From assembly GCF_024139115.2 (NCBI RefSeq), contig NC_085141.1:399859591-399923590 (forward strand): DNA of 64,000 nucleotides. The letters are read 5' to 3'. The notes under the pieces are model-generated. The model was not told the origin of the DNA. It was given only the letters and a program-made list of their open reading frames with translations, and searched no databases. This document shows positions 11,901-23,324 of the stretch, piece after piece. The stretch's first letter is position 1, and each line of letters begins with the position of its first letter. The translations under genes were made by a program, and so were the position numbers. The DNA comes from Armigeres subalbatus. Its lineage: Eukaryota; Arthropoda; Insecta; Diptera; Culicidae.

Positions 11901-13063
11901 ATCTGGCCCCGAACAAATTGTACCGATTTTACTCTCGATCCAGTGAAAAGCGACTTGGTGAAATTCCCGCGAAATTGCAGCAGGTGTCCAATCTGGCCAG
12001 TGGGAAGCACAGCTGGCCGACCTGGGAGGAAGTTTATGGAACAAGGGTTCTAATATGTACTCTCTCGGTTTGTGGACGATTGGTTCAGAGCAAAATTAGA
12101 GGCAACCATTTTAAATATGTGTTTATTGATGAATGTGGAAGTGCTTCGGAACCGTCTGCCTTACTGGCCATAGCGGGGATGGTTAGTTCCCGAGGGAAGC
12201 TGAATGCTAGCATAGTATTAGCCGGAGATCCATATCAACTTGGTCCAGTAATTCGAAGCAATCTTGCTGCCAAGATGGGCCTAGGGGTCTCCATGCAAGA
12301 GCGGTTGATGAACCTTCCTGTGTATCAAAAAGATCCATTAACAAACCAATATAACAATCAATTGATAATCAAATTGGTGAAAAATTATCGTTCACATGAA
12401 GCGTTGATTCGGTTTTCCAACAAACAATTCTACGATAACGAACTGTGCTGTCTGGCATCCGCTGAAGCTGTGACTTTAGCAGAAAATTGGCGTTGGCTAC
12501 CCAACAAAACGTTCCCCATCATACTGCATACTGTTTTTGGATCGAATGAACGATCATCGAAAAGTAAAAGTTTTATGAATCAAACGGAAATCGATACGGT
12601 TGAGTTCTATCTCGACTTCATACTCAAAGCAGGCATCAACGAACGAAAAATCTCTCAAGAAGATATCGGAATAATATCGCCCTATCAGCTGCAGGTTCAG
12701 CGATTGAAGCAAATGTGTCTCACCAAACAGTGGCCGACCATAGAAATCGGGTCAGTCGAACAGTTCCAAGGACGCGAAAAACTTGTGATAATTCTCTCAA
12801 CAGCTCGCTCCCATACCCCGGACGTGGGCTTTCTGAACAACGTGAAACGGCTGAATGTGGCACTGACTAGAGCGAAAGCGCTACTAATTGTAATCGGCAA
12901 CAGTAACACGCTCCAGACTGATCCCAATTGGTACGAGTTTATCAAATATTGCACAACGAATCAGGCGATTGTTGGCAGATGTTTTGGCTTGGATGCGAAG
13001 CGAATCGTTGAGCAGACTAATCGTGATGCGATGTTCGATGCACTGTTCAATGTTCTTGTGTAA
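8967..13063 (+). CDS. MOV10/Armitage-like SF1 RNA helicase, gene 1 (993 aa)
   Basis: Proposed CDS: join(8967..8988, 9051..9338, 10116..10746, 10841..10975, 11045..11518, 11632..13063). All joins keep phase and sum to 994 codons. Rough residue positions: a Cys/His finger C-x2-C-x12-H-x3-H at 166-186, a beta-rich middle region, then an Upf1-type SF1 helicase core. The core has Walker A GPPGTGKTT (about 561), Walker B DECG (about 684), GDPYQLGP (about 715), a VEQFQGRE motif and VALTRAKALLIVIGN (about 925). The DECG box and TRAKALL motif typify MOV10/Armitage helicases, which unwind RNA 5'-3' and act in RISC/piRNA biogenesis or retroelement restriction in cytoplasmic granules. The start ATG at 8967 was chosen because a 62-nt intron joins it in phase. 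Length matches human MOV10 (1003 aa). Orthology (Armi or another MOV10-like paralogue) is not resolved. Confidence 0.92.
8989..9050 (+). other. Intron 1 of helicase gene 1
   Basis: The 62-nt intron has donor AAAG|GTATTT and acceptor CACCCCACCAG. It links the 7-codon first exon (ATG at 8967) to the next frame through a Gly/Asp-type split codon (g + ac). An alternative acceptor at 9017 would leave a 29-nt intron and was rejected as too short. Confidence 0.6.
9339..10115 (+). other. Intron 2 of helicase gene 1, with an internal duplication
   Basis: The 777-nt intron has donor AAG|GTCAGT and a T-rich acceptor ending TTTACAG at 10115. Inside, a segment beginning CAGATCGGACTATGGGCTC occurs twice, near 9832 and 10000, followed each time by similar GGCCAAAATAC sequence. 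No gene is inside. Confidence 0.8.
10747..11631 (+). other. Introns 3-5 of helicase gene 1 (10747-10840, 10976-11044, 11519-11631)
   Basis: The donors are GTAATG, GTAAGT and GTAAGT. The acceptors are TTTTCCTCAG, TTTGTGATAG and CTACGCAG. All three are phase 2. The middle exon (10841-10975) has no ATG. The third and fifth intron positions match introns in helicase gene 2; the fourth does not. Exons 4 and 5 lie within this span. Confidence 0.8.
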
Positions 13064-13093
13064 TTTTAAATCATTTGAATTCTGGGAGGAAAG

Positions 13094-13099
13094 AATAAA
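13094..13099 (+). promoter_or_regulatory. Polyadenylation signal of helicase gene 1
   Basis: AATAAA lies 31 nt after the TAA/TGA-bounded coding end at 13063. It is followed by a T/GT-rich stretch. Confidence 0.6.
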
Positions 13100-15409
13100 A
13101 TGATAAGTGTCAAATGTCAATTTTAATCAAAAAACAAAAAATATATTCATTTCCAATTTGTTACAAGTTAAATCCACCAAACGATAATATTGCAAATAAT
13201 ATAAACCGCGAACAGATACTAAACGCCAACTGGTACACCGCAAAATGTCGTAAAATCGTTTTGCCCAGGCTTTTGTTGAAACCCATTTTTCATGACTTTT
13301 TTTGTGTTGTCTGTAATATCTTCATGCCAACTCACAGGGAATGCATCTACGGCTTAACAAAAAGTTTGCAGAATTTGTGTTTTTTCTTTTTCTAATTCTT
13401 TTCCCCTTCTTGTCCCATCTCAGCAAATAATCTATCACGTAATCAATAAGAAACTCGTTCACTCACTTTTACCAGTTGATTCAAAAGTATTTATAAGATT
13501 GCTAATGGCGTTCAAGTTCGGGTGATTAACATCTAGGTTACTTCGACCTGGCAGCTAAAGTACCGGTACTACAAGTGTCAAATCGATGTTGGTGATGAAA
13601 CCAAACATGCACTACAACATGATGCATAAATTATGGCCAGTTGAAGCTTGTTGAAGCATAAATTGGCAAAATAGTTTAAATGACTACAGCGCCACTAGTA
13701 TTCTAGTACTTATGTTTCTACTCTTTTACCCTTTCAAATCATGCGGTAAAAAGTAGTGCAATAAAATGGGGGGTCGGGGTGTCAAACCAAAGTTGGTAAT
13801 AAAACGAAACATGCACTACAACATTATGCATAACAAACCGACAAGTTTGGCTCGTGGAAGCATATTTTGGCAAAATACTTTTATTGACTACAGCGCCACT
13901 AGCGTTCTAGTATTTATGCTTCTACGGACCACTCCGACTTTTTCGGAAAATGACTCATACGACTCATACGACCTAACCTAAGTGGCATGCAACATAAAAG
14001 CAATAAGGATAACTGCGGGAGAGTGTTCCCAAACCGACCCCCCGTTCTATCTCACAGATGGCGTTGTCGGCGAGAATGCCTGTATTGGCAGTAGAATACT
14101 GCCGCAGCCTAATTTGGACGAAGGGAGCCATTTTCCAAGGTTGTGTTTTTCGGAGTTTTCGAGCCATATTGTGTTAAATTGATTTTTGGCTGCAGGAGAT
14201 ATCGGTAAAATATTTTTAGCGTGAGAAATTGAACGATAACAGTTGGACTATGATAAGCTTCGTAATGGATCGTTTTTGGAAGCGGTGGTTTTTGGAATAT
14301 CTTCCAACGATCACAAGAAGGTCCAACTGCAATTGAATCATTTGTTTGAGAAACTGCATAAGTCCATTTTACACTATTTCGAGAAAACAACAAAACACTG
14401 TTTTTGAACAAATTTGCACCGAATCTTTCGATTTCTTCTATACAGATCAATAGTTTTTGGCAAAACTCAACACCCTGGGGCACTTTCAGTGCAAAAAATG
14501 AAAGCATTACTCCACAATTGCTCTTCAAAGTACGTGAACATATGTAGTTTCTCAAACAAACGAATTTTTTTTCATACATTCCTGAACAAAATTTTTTTTT
14601 CCTTTTTTTGCCAGAATACGTATTTTTGGACGAGGATTCAGAATATACAAAAATCTCATTTTGGCCAAAAATGTTACATATGCAGTTTCTCAAACAAACG
14701 GTTTAATTGCAATTGCATGGTTCCAGAATGTACGAGAGATGGAAGTTGGAGATGTGGTACCGTGCGGGACCGAAATCCGTCCACCTCATGAGATATCAAT
14801 AAATTAAAGGAGGTTAAAGGTAATTAATGTAGAAATAATTAATCTTATCCTGTTCAGATACTTGACAGTAAGCTTCTAGGGCATAGAATTGGAAAGAAGG
14901 CTTTGAAATTAAATCTTGTAATCTTGTAATATCAACGCACCCTCTGACCATAGCCTATCTGCGTTGTATTTAAATACCGCTGAGCGATACGTCTACCGGG
15001 TAACACGTCCGGTGTGCACTGCACTAAGATCTCCTTAGATGCAACCGGACCGAGATCTTACTTAAGGCTCCGAAGGGTCCCGTTTCGTTGTGATATGTTG
15101 CCATAAAATAGTAATTTATACACTTGCTTTTCTAATCTACGGGAATATTTAAATTTACTAATGATATTGATTATTCACGATGTATCTAAATATGTGGCAA
15201 GTCAATTCATTCACCGAACAGATTAGAACGAGCTCAGTGCATTTAAAATATAAACGCAATACTTATCTGCAATTCACAGAGGATGTTGGGATTGTCCTTG
15301 AAGTAATCTCGTTGTGAACACAGACTTCCTGTATTGACGCTGGTTGTAGGTAGTATTAGTTATAAATACCACTCCTGATACCGGAACTATGAGTTTTTCT
15401 TGAAGTAAA
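13100..15409. other. Non-coding repeat-like stretch between helicase gene 1 and the RTE-like LINE
   Basis: No gene is supported. It contains a direct duplication (13575-13925) and AT-rich DNA. A minus-strand open stretch at 14109-14693 has no recognisable domain. A more GC-rich patch at 14935-15100 looks like an unrecognised repeat fragment. Confidence 0.5.
13575..13925. repeat. Diverged direct duplication (two ~150-bp copies)
   Basis: The copies run from about 13575 to 13722 and 13779 to 13925. They share GTGTCAAA, ACATGCACTACAACAT, TGGCAAAATA and GACTACAGCGCCACTAG in the same order, separated by about 56 bp. Divergence is moderate, with small indels. Confidence 0.75.
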
Positions 15410-15841
15410 TTCTTCATCATTGGTCGTCTGGAAAGAGGTAGATAAAAGAATTGGGCCGCTTTCACTCGCCGGCCGCTTTCACTCGCTGGGGGCAGCAGGG
15501 ACTATGTCCAAGGGCTTGACGATCCCTCCCCAGGCCATCTGCGAGTTGTGGGGCTTGCCTAGGATGTGGTGGGGTTTGACAGTGGGCCCTGTTAAACCTC
15601 TATAAAAGCTGCATGTATCCGCAAGTAGGCCCCACCAAAGCGACCGTGTGCCGCTCAAAGCGCACAAGCCCAAGTCCTGGTGTTAGGTGGGACGCTAAAC
15701 AGCCCTGACACGACGGCCCTCCGACGAGACAGGAGGTTTGCGCTGGCCCAATAAGCCGCCTAGAAAACCAATCATTACGAACAATATAAGAGATAATGCG
15801 ACTCGATATAATCGGCAAAGACCTAGGCGACGAATACAGGA

Positions 15842-17044
15842 TCACGATTGGAAGCTTGGAACATGGAATTGCAAGTCGCTAGGTTTCGCAGGTTGCGACA
15901 GGATGATCTACGATGAATTACACCCCGCAACTTCGACGTCGTGGCGCTGCAGGAGATTTGCTGGGCAGGACAGAAAGTGTGGAAAAGCGGGCATCGAGCG
16001 GCTACCTTCTACCAAAGCTGTGGCACCACCAACGAGCTGGGAACCGGCTTCATAGTGCTGGGTAAGATGCGCCAACGCGTGATTGAGTGGCAGCCAATCA
16101 ACGCAAGGATGTGCAAGCTGAGGATTAAAGGCCGTTTCTTCAACTATAGCATCATCAACGTGCACTGTCCACACGAAGGGAGACCCGACGACGAGAAAGA
16201 AGCGTTCTACGCACAGCTGGAGCAGACATACGATGGATGCCCACTGCGGGACGTCAAAATCGTCATCGGTGACATGAACGCACAGGTAGGAAGGGAGGGA
16301 ATGTATAGACCGGTCATCGGACCGGATAGTCTGCACACCGTATCGAATGACAACGGCCAACGATGCATAAACTTCGCAGCCTCCCGCGGAATGGTAGTCC
16401 GAAGCACCTTCTTTCCCCGCAAAAATATCCACAAGGCCACATGGAGATCACCTAACCAAGAAACGGAAAACCAAATCGACCACGTTCTAATCGACGGTAA
16501 ATTCTTCTCCGACATCACGAACGTCCGCACTTTCCGCAGTGCGAATATTGAATCCGACCACTACCTCGTTGCAGTATGCCTGCGCTCAAAACTCTCGACG
16601 GTGTACAACACGCGTCGAAGTCGGACGCCGCGGCTTAACATTGGGCGGCTACAAGATGCTAGACTAGCCCAAGAATACGCGCAACAGCTGGAAGTGGCAC
16701 TTCCAACGGAAGAGCAGCTAGGCGCAGCGTCTCTTGTAGATGGCTGGAGAGATATTCGATCCGCCATTGGTAGCACCGCAACCGCTGCACTTGGCACGGT
16801 GCCCCCGGATCAGAGAAAAGACTGGTATGACGGCGAATGTGAGCAGTTAGTGGAAGAGAAGAATGCAGCATGGGCGAGATTGCTGCAACACCGCACGAGG
16901 GAGAACGAGGCACGATATAAACGGGCGCGGAACAGACAAAACTCTATTTTCGAAGGAAAAAGCGCCAGCAGGAAGATCAAGACCGTGAAGAAACGGAGCA
17001 ACTGTACCGCGCTAATAACACACGAAAGTTCTATGAGAAGTTAA
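15842..17044 (+). pseudogene. LINE endonuclease region
   Basis: The frame starts at WKLGTWNCKSLGF (about 15850). It shifts by one base near 15929, then runs 15941-17044 with LQEICWAGQ, INVHCPHEG, GDMNAQVG, IDHVLIDG and SDHYLVAV. A long coiled or charged linker follows. Near 16980 the frame shifts again and rejoins at 17065. Two indels in an otherwise intact endonuclease suggest modest age. It is not a host gene. Confidence 0.88.
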
Positions 17045-18528
17045 ACCGTTCACGTAAGGGCCACGTGCCACAGCCTGATATGTGTAAGGTGTGTGAGGTG
17101 ATCCAAAGGTGGCGGCAGCACTACGAAGAACACCTGAATGGCGATGTGGCAGACGAAGATGGCGGTATGGTGATGGACCTGGGAGAACGCGCGCAGGACA
17201 TAGTTCTACCGGCTCCGGATCTCCAGGAAATCCAGGAGGAGATTGGCCGGCTGAAGAACAACAAAGCCCCTGGGGTTGACCAACTACCAGGAGAGCTATT
17301 TAAACACGGTGGTGAGGCACTGGCTAGAGCGCTGCACTGGGTCATTACCAAGATTTGGGAGGAGGAAGTTTTGCCGCAGGAGTGGATGGAAGGTGTCGTG
17401 TCCCATCTACAAAAAGGGCGATAAGCTGGATTGTAGCAACTACCGCGCAATCACATTGCTGAACGCCGCCTACAAGGTACTCTCCCAAATTTTATGCCGT
17501 CGACTAGCACCAACTGCAAGGGAGTTCGTGGGGCAGTACCAGGCGGGTTTTATGGGCGAACGCTCCACCACGGACCAGGTGTTCGCCATTCGCCAAGTAC
17601 TGCAGAAATGCCGCGAATACAACGTGCCCACACATCATCTTTGGAAGGGGTAATACGAAGAGCAGGGATTAACACGAGTGGTACAATTTTCAATAAGTCC
17701 GTCCAGCTATTTGGTTTCGCCGACGACATAGATATTATGGCACGTAACTTTGAGAAGATGGAGGAAGCCTACATCAGACTGAAGAGGGAAGCTAAGCGGA
17801 TCGGACTAGTCATCAACACGTCGAAGACGAAGTACATGATAGGAAGAGGTTCAAGAGAAGACAATGTGAGCCACCCACCGCGAGTTTGCATCGGTGGTGA
17901 CGAAATCGAGGTGGTAGAAGAATTTGTGTACTTTGGGCTCGCTGGTTATTGCCGAAATGATACCAGCGGATAAATTCGGAGACGCATGATAGTGGCTGGA
18001 AATCGTACGTACTTTGGACTCCGCAAGACGCTCCGATCGAATAGAGTTCGCCGCCGTACCAAACTGACAATCTACAAAACGCTAATTAGACCGGTAGTCC
18101 TCTACGGACACGAGACCTGGACGATGCTCGTGGAGGACCAACGCGCACTTGGAGTTTTCGAAAGGAAAGTGCTGCGTACCATCTATGGTGGGATGCAGAT
18201 GGCGGACGGTACGTGGAGGAGGCGAATGAACCACGAATTGCATCAGCTGTTGGGAGAACCATCCATCGTTCACACCACGAAAATCGGACGACTGCGATGG
18301 GCCGGGCACGTAGCCAGAATGTCGGACAGTAACCCGGTGAAAATGGTTCTCGACAACGATCCGACGGGCACAAGAAGGCGAGGTGCGCAGCGGGCAAGGT
18401 GGATCGATCAGGTGGAAGATGACTTGCGGACCCTCCGTAGACTGCGTGGTTGGCGACGTGTAGCCATGGACCGAGCCGAATGGAGAAGACTCTTATATAC
18501 CACACAGGCCACTTCGGCCTTAGTCTGA
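17045..18528 (+). pseudogene. LINE reverse transcriptase region with deleted catalytic core
   Basis: Segments lie in different frames: 17065-17424 (finger region), 17405-17653 (NYRAITLLN to THHLW), 17654-17973 (FADDIDI and thumb) and 17986-18528 (C-terminal YGHETWTML and RLRWAGHVARM). Between THHLW and the FADD segment the usual first catalytic Asp motif (FIDFKAAYD type) is missing, so an internal deletion at about 17650 removed part of the palm. A stop near 17971 interrupts the thumb. It cannot encode active RT. Confidence 0.88.
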
Positions 18529-18568
18529 TTAAATAAAATAATCACTCGCCGGCCCGCAAAACATTAGT

Positions 18569-18589
18569 ATGTATGTATGTATGTATGTA
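18569..18589 (+). repeat. (TATG)n 3' tail of the RTE-like LINE
   Basis: Five tandem TATG/GTAT units directly follow the conserved tail GCCGGCCCGCAAAACATTAG (from 18548). Confidence 0.85.
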
Positions 18590-18719
18590 GTTAGCCACCA
18601 TCTTGGCTGGAGTCTTGCTCTGCATGCGGTTTCACTTGACAGTAAGGTCAAATTTCAATATGATTTTGAATTCAGCATATTGCTGTATGAAGGGCCAAAA
18701 ATGGGGGTGGTGGACCTGT

Positions 18720-18838
18720 AAGCAGAGACACTTACACGAAACCCACGGTAAAATGAGAATCTCCTTACGAGACGAGCCAGCTTCGGGCTGAAAGTCTCGA
18801 TAATAAAGATAAAAAAAAAAATTAAAAAAAAAAAAGAA
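18720..18838 (+). other. A-tailed fragment, possible retroposon 3' end
   Basis: A segment with GAGACGAGCCAGCTTCGGG and GGCTGAAAGTCTCGATAA ends in ATAAAGAT then a 26-nt A-rich tract. This resembles the end of an unidentified A-tailed retroposon or processed transcript. The 5' limit is unknown. Confidence 0.35.
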
Positions 18839-20251
18839 TCTCCTTCCAGCAGAATGATCCAACAAAAAGAATAATGAAATTTGCAATACTTGTCAAGCTT
18901 TCCACGGGATGGTTTGTTAGAAGAAGGGCGCGTCAACTGGTTAACAACTGTTGGAGATAAAAGTAATAGCCGCTAACGACTAAAACTTTTCCTTCCTTGA
19001 CTCCGATTGGCTACCACTTCATTGTCCAGTTGTAACTTCATTGATGCCCTGATGCACCCTTCCAACCCCGTCTCATATATTTAAAGTCAAATCAGTAATA
19101 TTGTAAAGAAAATTTAGGCATATGTAGAAAATATATGAAATAGTGGTCTGGCAGATAATCCTGTAAAGCTACTGTGCTCCTACCAGGGACGGGAACGGTT
19201 GACATTTCTTTTTATTATTCATTCTGCCACACAGTCACAGAAAAACAAAACCACGGCAGCCGCAGCAGCAGCCACGACCAAGCAGACGACAGTCAGCACA
19301 TGATTTTATTATTTTCTCTCCCCATAATTAATGTTTCTGTACGCTCATTTCACGACGTATGACTGTTTTAGGTGGTAAATGATTATTTCATTATTCCTTG
19401 GTCATTTTAGAGACTAGAACTAATGAATTAGTAATAACGGCTAGCATTCTTTCTAGGCTTTGCACCACAGGAAATTAAACTCGATTTTGTTCTGTTTGCG
19501 CTGCGCACGAACCGAAACAAGAAAATCTCATGCAAATGCTGATCGCACCGACGGCTCGACTATCATGCAGCAGCAAACAAACAGTTTGCCTCATCGACAA
19601 AAAATGTCACAATGAGGCGTACATTTTTTTTGGAAAACCGTTTCGGTTTGTGCGGGGCGTGAAATTTGACCGGATAAAATGTAAACATTCGCATAATCAC
19701 AGTGTTTTACTGTACATTTCCCAACACTGGCTCCTACACCTCACACTGAAACATAAATTTCATCGTTAATTTAGGCTACATATAACTATTTCCTGTAAGC
19801 ACAACTTAATGCGGTGGTGTTTCGTTTGAAGAATGCCGCTATACGGGACCTGGGGCCTATATGGGAAAAAATATCTCTGACGGCATGAGCATCCATTGAA
19901 AAAATGATAATAGATAATAAAATGAAACTTATGCATAATAAATAGAATTGTGATGAGTATACAATAATAATATTAAATATTTAGAATATAATATATTCAA
20001 TAGCTTTGCAAGGCGACCAAGATTAAAAATTGCTGTTGTTAAAAAACGCGTGATTAATACAAAGTATACAGTATTATAATGAAATATCACAGACAAACAG
20101 ACATAACACATTGAACATGCCGGCCCGCAAAACATTAGTAAGTAATTAATTTTACTACAAAGACAAAAATACAGTTCTGATAATTCTGCCTCATTAATGG
20201 TTATCATACATGCATATCTGCTATTTAACTTAACTAAAAACATATCCTCAA
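18839..20251. other. Non-coding stretch with a solitary LINE tail
   Basis: AT-rich DNA without a supported gene. 19200-19300 has (CAG)-like imperfect repeats. At 20119-20140 a 22-bp copy of the RTE-like LINE tail (GCCGGCCCGCAAAACATTAG plus TA) occurs alone. Confidence 0.5.
20119..20140 (+). repeat. Solitary copy of the RTE-like LINE 3' tail
   Basis: Exact 22-bp match to 18548-18569. Here it is followed by AGTAAGTAATTAA rather than the TATG run. It may be a dead-on-arrival LINE insertion reduced to its end. Confidence 0.6.
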
Positions 20252-20494
20252 TGTTTTATTGTGTGGCTTTCTCAGTCTAATTTAGTCAAAACGATTCGTT
20301 TTGTTTTGCCCGACGTTTGGCCTGTATTTTTGGCCTTTTTCAAGGGTGAAACAGTCTACCGTTTTTCGGTAGTCTACGAAAAACGGTAGACTGTTTCACC
20401 CTTGAAAAAGGCTAAAAATACAGGTCGAAACGTCGGGCAAAACAAAACGAATCGTTTTGACTAAATTAGACTGAGAAAGCCACACAATAAAACA
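20252..20494. repeat. Near-perfect long hairpin, ~117-bp arms, 8-nt loop
   Basis: The left arm is 20252-20368 and the right arm 20377-20494. The arms are reverse complements with only about four differences: one 1-nt indel and two or three substitutions around GTTTGGCCTG versus its partner. The 8-nt loop is GTAGTCTA. The outer edges are TGTTTTATTGTGTGGC and its complement. No coding capacity and no clear target duplication were seen. Transcription of either strand would give an almost fully paired stem. Confidence 0.95.
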
Positions 20495-23029
20495 CCAAAT
20501 CTTCCAGTCGTATTTCTTTTGCATATCCTCAATACTTAATAAAACGATAACTGTATATAGTTTCTATTATTGTCCATATATACCTACTATTCAATCTAGG
20601 ATTCCAAATCGGATAAATTCATTCAGTTCCTAACTAAAAGCTTATCCTCAACGCTTTGGCTGTCAATAGTCTCCACAATATGAACCCTGAAGGTTATAAC
20701 TTTGTTCAATCCTACATCTGTTTATACACTATACCCTTACAACGCAGAGCTTACACCCTCTCCTGGACTGTGTGACGCTGAAAACATGCTCCTAACATGT
20801 GATGCTTAAAAAATAAAAATAATTAAACTAATTACACTAAATCTTACACTTTGAGCGATCCCGGCTGACATTCGCGTCAAACAATGAGTTCCATGAGTGC
20901 TGATCACTCATGCTAACGCACCGAATCGGGGAAAAAATGCAATGTAACGCAGAGTTTAAACTCTCTCTTGCGCTAAGTAATGCTGAAAACCTAACTTCTA
21001 GGAATTTGATTCGTAGAAACAAATTATCTATACTGAAATTGTTGCGTGGCAAAATAAGTTATACTATTAGCAAATTTAGTTAAACCCTGACTACCCCACA
21101 TTATACTGGCCCGTTTGGAGTCATCCAGTGGCACTTGGTCTTAACATTCGTTTTCTTTTTAAATTCTACAACATTTCATCACGCTTACCCCCCATATTAG
21201 TCATATGTACAACGAATGCTTGACCTATAATAAAAGACCGGAAGTAATCATGGGGCCAGCCACCACCAAGAAGGCTTTGAAATTAAAACAACAAAAATCA
21301 AAAACAAATCTCCACCCACCAAACGAGGAGTTTGTGCCGCCATTTTGTTTTCGGGTAGAGCATAATAAGGCAAAGACAAAGGTGCTGTTTGAACGAGATG
21401 GCGCCACAACATTTAAAGTAAAATGAATTTCCTTGTATGGACAAATCATCCGTTCTCATTAACTACGCATCGCATCAATATGAAACCTAGGTCAAAAAGC
21501 AACAAATATTTTTTAAATTTTTTGTTCCCACGACTTGTTTTACAGTTCTAAACAATAAAAGAGATTTCATTGTACCTCCATACTAAATTCTAGCTGTATA
21601 CTTTCAATTCATTATTGGCAGTGGCTGATTTTCTACCCGCCGCAGCCACATCCAGGCGCTATAGTATATGCGCAAAATAGCCAGCAAGAGTTAGCCGCCA
21701 GAAATTTGTATGGCGAAAGACATCTAACGCTGGTTTTCTTAAAATTAGGAACTTTTCATGAAAAGCTATTTGGTACCGGTTATGTAGGAGGATGTCCGCT
21801 ACTACGCCTACCAAATATTTTTTTGATGAAGGTGCTTAATTTTGAGAAATCGAACCTTAGATGCCTTTCGCCATACTGATTTCAGAAAGTTAACTCCTAA
21901 TGTGCCGCTGTAAGCACGCTCAAAACAGGCGATTCATTTCTTCAAGACTGTTCTTCACCTCGTGTGTGTGGAAGGAACATTGAAAGCTTACGATATCGAA
22001 CAGCAGATGTCATAAGTGTATATGCAATATTACATTGATACAAACACACACAGCAACACCACCTGTCGCCTGATAATGGAAATATTGCAATTATACCATC
22101 AGGTGTAGTGGCTGTTGTTAAAATATTTAGGAAGGGCCTCAAGCGGAATTTTTGCTAGAATGCAACTGACGATCTCCTATTGCACCAAAATTAACTGTTT
22201 TAATTTTTAATAAGGGACCGACTGTTTACTTCGATGACATTTACTTCCAGGGTGCAGCAGCCGTAAAAAGTGTAGACAACAACCTTCCGTGCACCATGTT
22301 TACGGTACTCGTCACTGAGTGGCGATACCGGTGTTTCTATCTGTGTTGTTAAGCCTGCTACTCTATGTTCTGAGATTTTCACATTTTCCACCATGAGCTC
22401 ATGGAAGAATGGTAGTTGGAAATCGATAAAATGTATGGGAAAATCAAGTATTTTGCAAATTTATGGAAAATGGTGGTGTTTTTGAAGAAAGTAGTGATAA
22501 GGAATGAAGTATGAGGTGAAAAGATTGTCTCCTGCACTTAGATTGCACTGATTAGTAGTCTAATAGTGATGAAATTTCGATTTTACTACCATTGAAAAAA
22601 CGCCATCTCTTGCATTAATTGTTTTGACTGGTACCTTATTGTGTTGTGGTAGTGCTGAAGAGTGCGCGCTCAGAAATAAAGAGTGGAATATGTAAGAGAG
22701 GAAAAGAGAACAAAAAGGGATATTTTATGGTATGCTTGTCAGAGCTACAAATAAAAGATCAGTTTCTGGTTATTCGTTGACTGATACAGTTGTTTCTTTT
22801 TTATAACGTCCAGAGAGATTAGTCCATCTGTGATTAAGTTTTACAGTCCACTCGATGCTGCTCCGCCTTGCTTTTAAATAAGTCTAGATTATTACAAATT
22901 GCTAATTGCAAATCATTACATAAGATAAGCGGAATACAAATCGAAGGGATCGCTTCTCAAGGTGCGTATCGAACTATTTACAGTGGTAGTTTCAGGGGTA
23001 GTTTAGTCAATCAGACTGTTTCAATTTAA
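20495..23029. other. Non-coding stretch
   Basis: No gene is supported. The short open stretch at 21205-21426 has no recognisable domain. 22040-22440 is unremarkable unique-looking DNA with A/T-rich patches. Confidence 0.45.
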
Positions 23030-23158
23030 CCCTTAAAGGCGCAAGGCGATTTTTTTAGAATTCGTCGGAAATATTTTTAACGTAAATAACCATTGGAATT
23101 ATTAACATTAAACGTATTTTCGGTTTGTTGTTTTAAAACAACATTGCGCATTTAAGGG
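23030..23158. mobile_element. piggyBac-like MITE (TTAA target)
   Basis: The element begins CCCTTAAAGGCGCAA and ends TTGCGCATTTAAGGG. It is flanked by TTAA on both sides (23026-23029 and 23159-23162). A CCC...GGG terminus next to TTAA is the hallmark of piggyBac-family insertions. It is 129 bp, non-coding and AT-rich inside. Confidence 0.82.
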
Positions 23159-23324
23159 TTAAATATTTAGTTAATAAAGTATAGTTGATTTAATTCATTA
23201 TTTTATCATGTTTTTGTAGTTTTTAATGAGTAAATGTGAAACACTTCAAAAGTAGAAGCCTTCATGAGCCTGTGTCAATGACAAACGTTTTACATTTACA
23301 TTCGATTCCTATTTTCTAATGACT

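Larger units (their letters stand above)
15410..18590 (+). mobile_element. Near-complete, inactivated RTE-like LINE
   Basis: The order is leader (15410-15780), basic segment, APE-type endonuclease, linker, RT and C-terminal domain, then a short 3' tail ending in (TATG)n at about 18569-18589. The GTAT-type 3' microsatellite instead of poly(A) is a hallmark of RTE-clade elements. RT motifs include NNKAPGVDQLPGELFK, NYRAITLLN, STTDQVFAIRQ and FADDIDI. Several single-base frameshifts and an internal loss around 17650 make it non-autonomous. Exact clade and the 5' limit are inferred. Confidence 0.88.

Noticed and set aside
14109..14693. 194-codon open stretch on the minus strand
   Set aside because: Low-complexity, AT-driven composition, no domain, no splice or polyadenylation context, and repeat-like surroundings.
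21205..21426. 73-codon open stretch, Lys-rich
   Set aside because: No domain, no gene context. A 20-nt match to 14896-14915 within it looks like coincidence or an old repeat.
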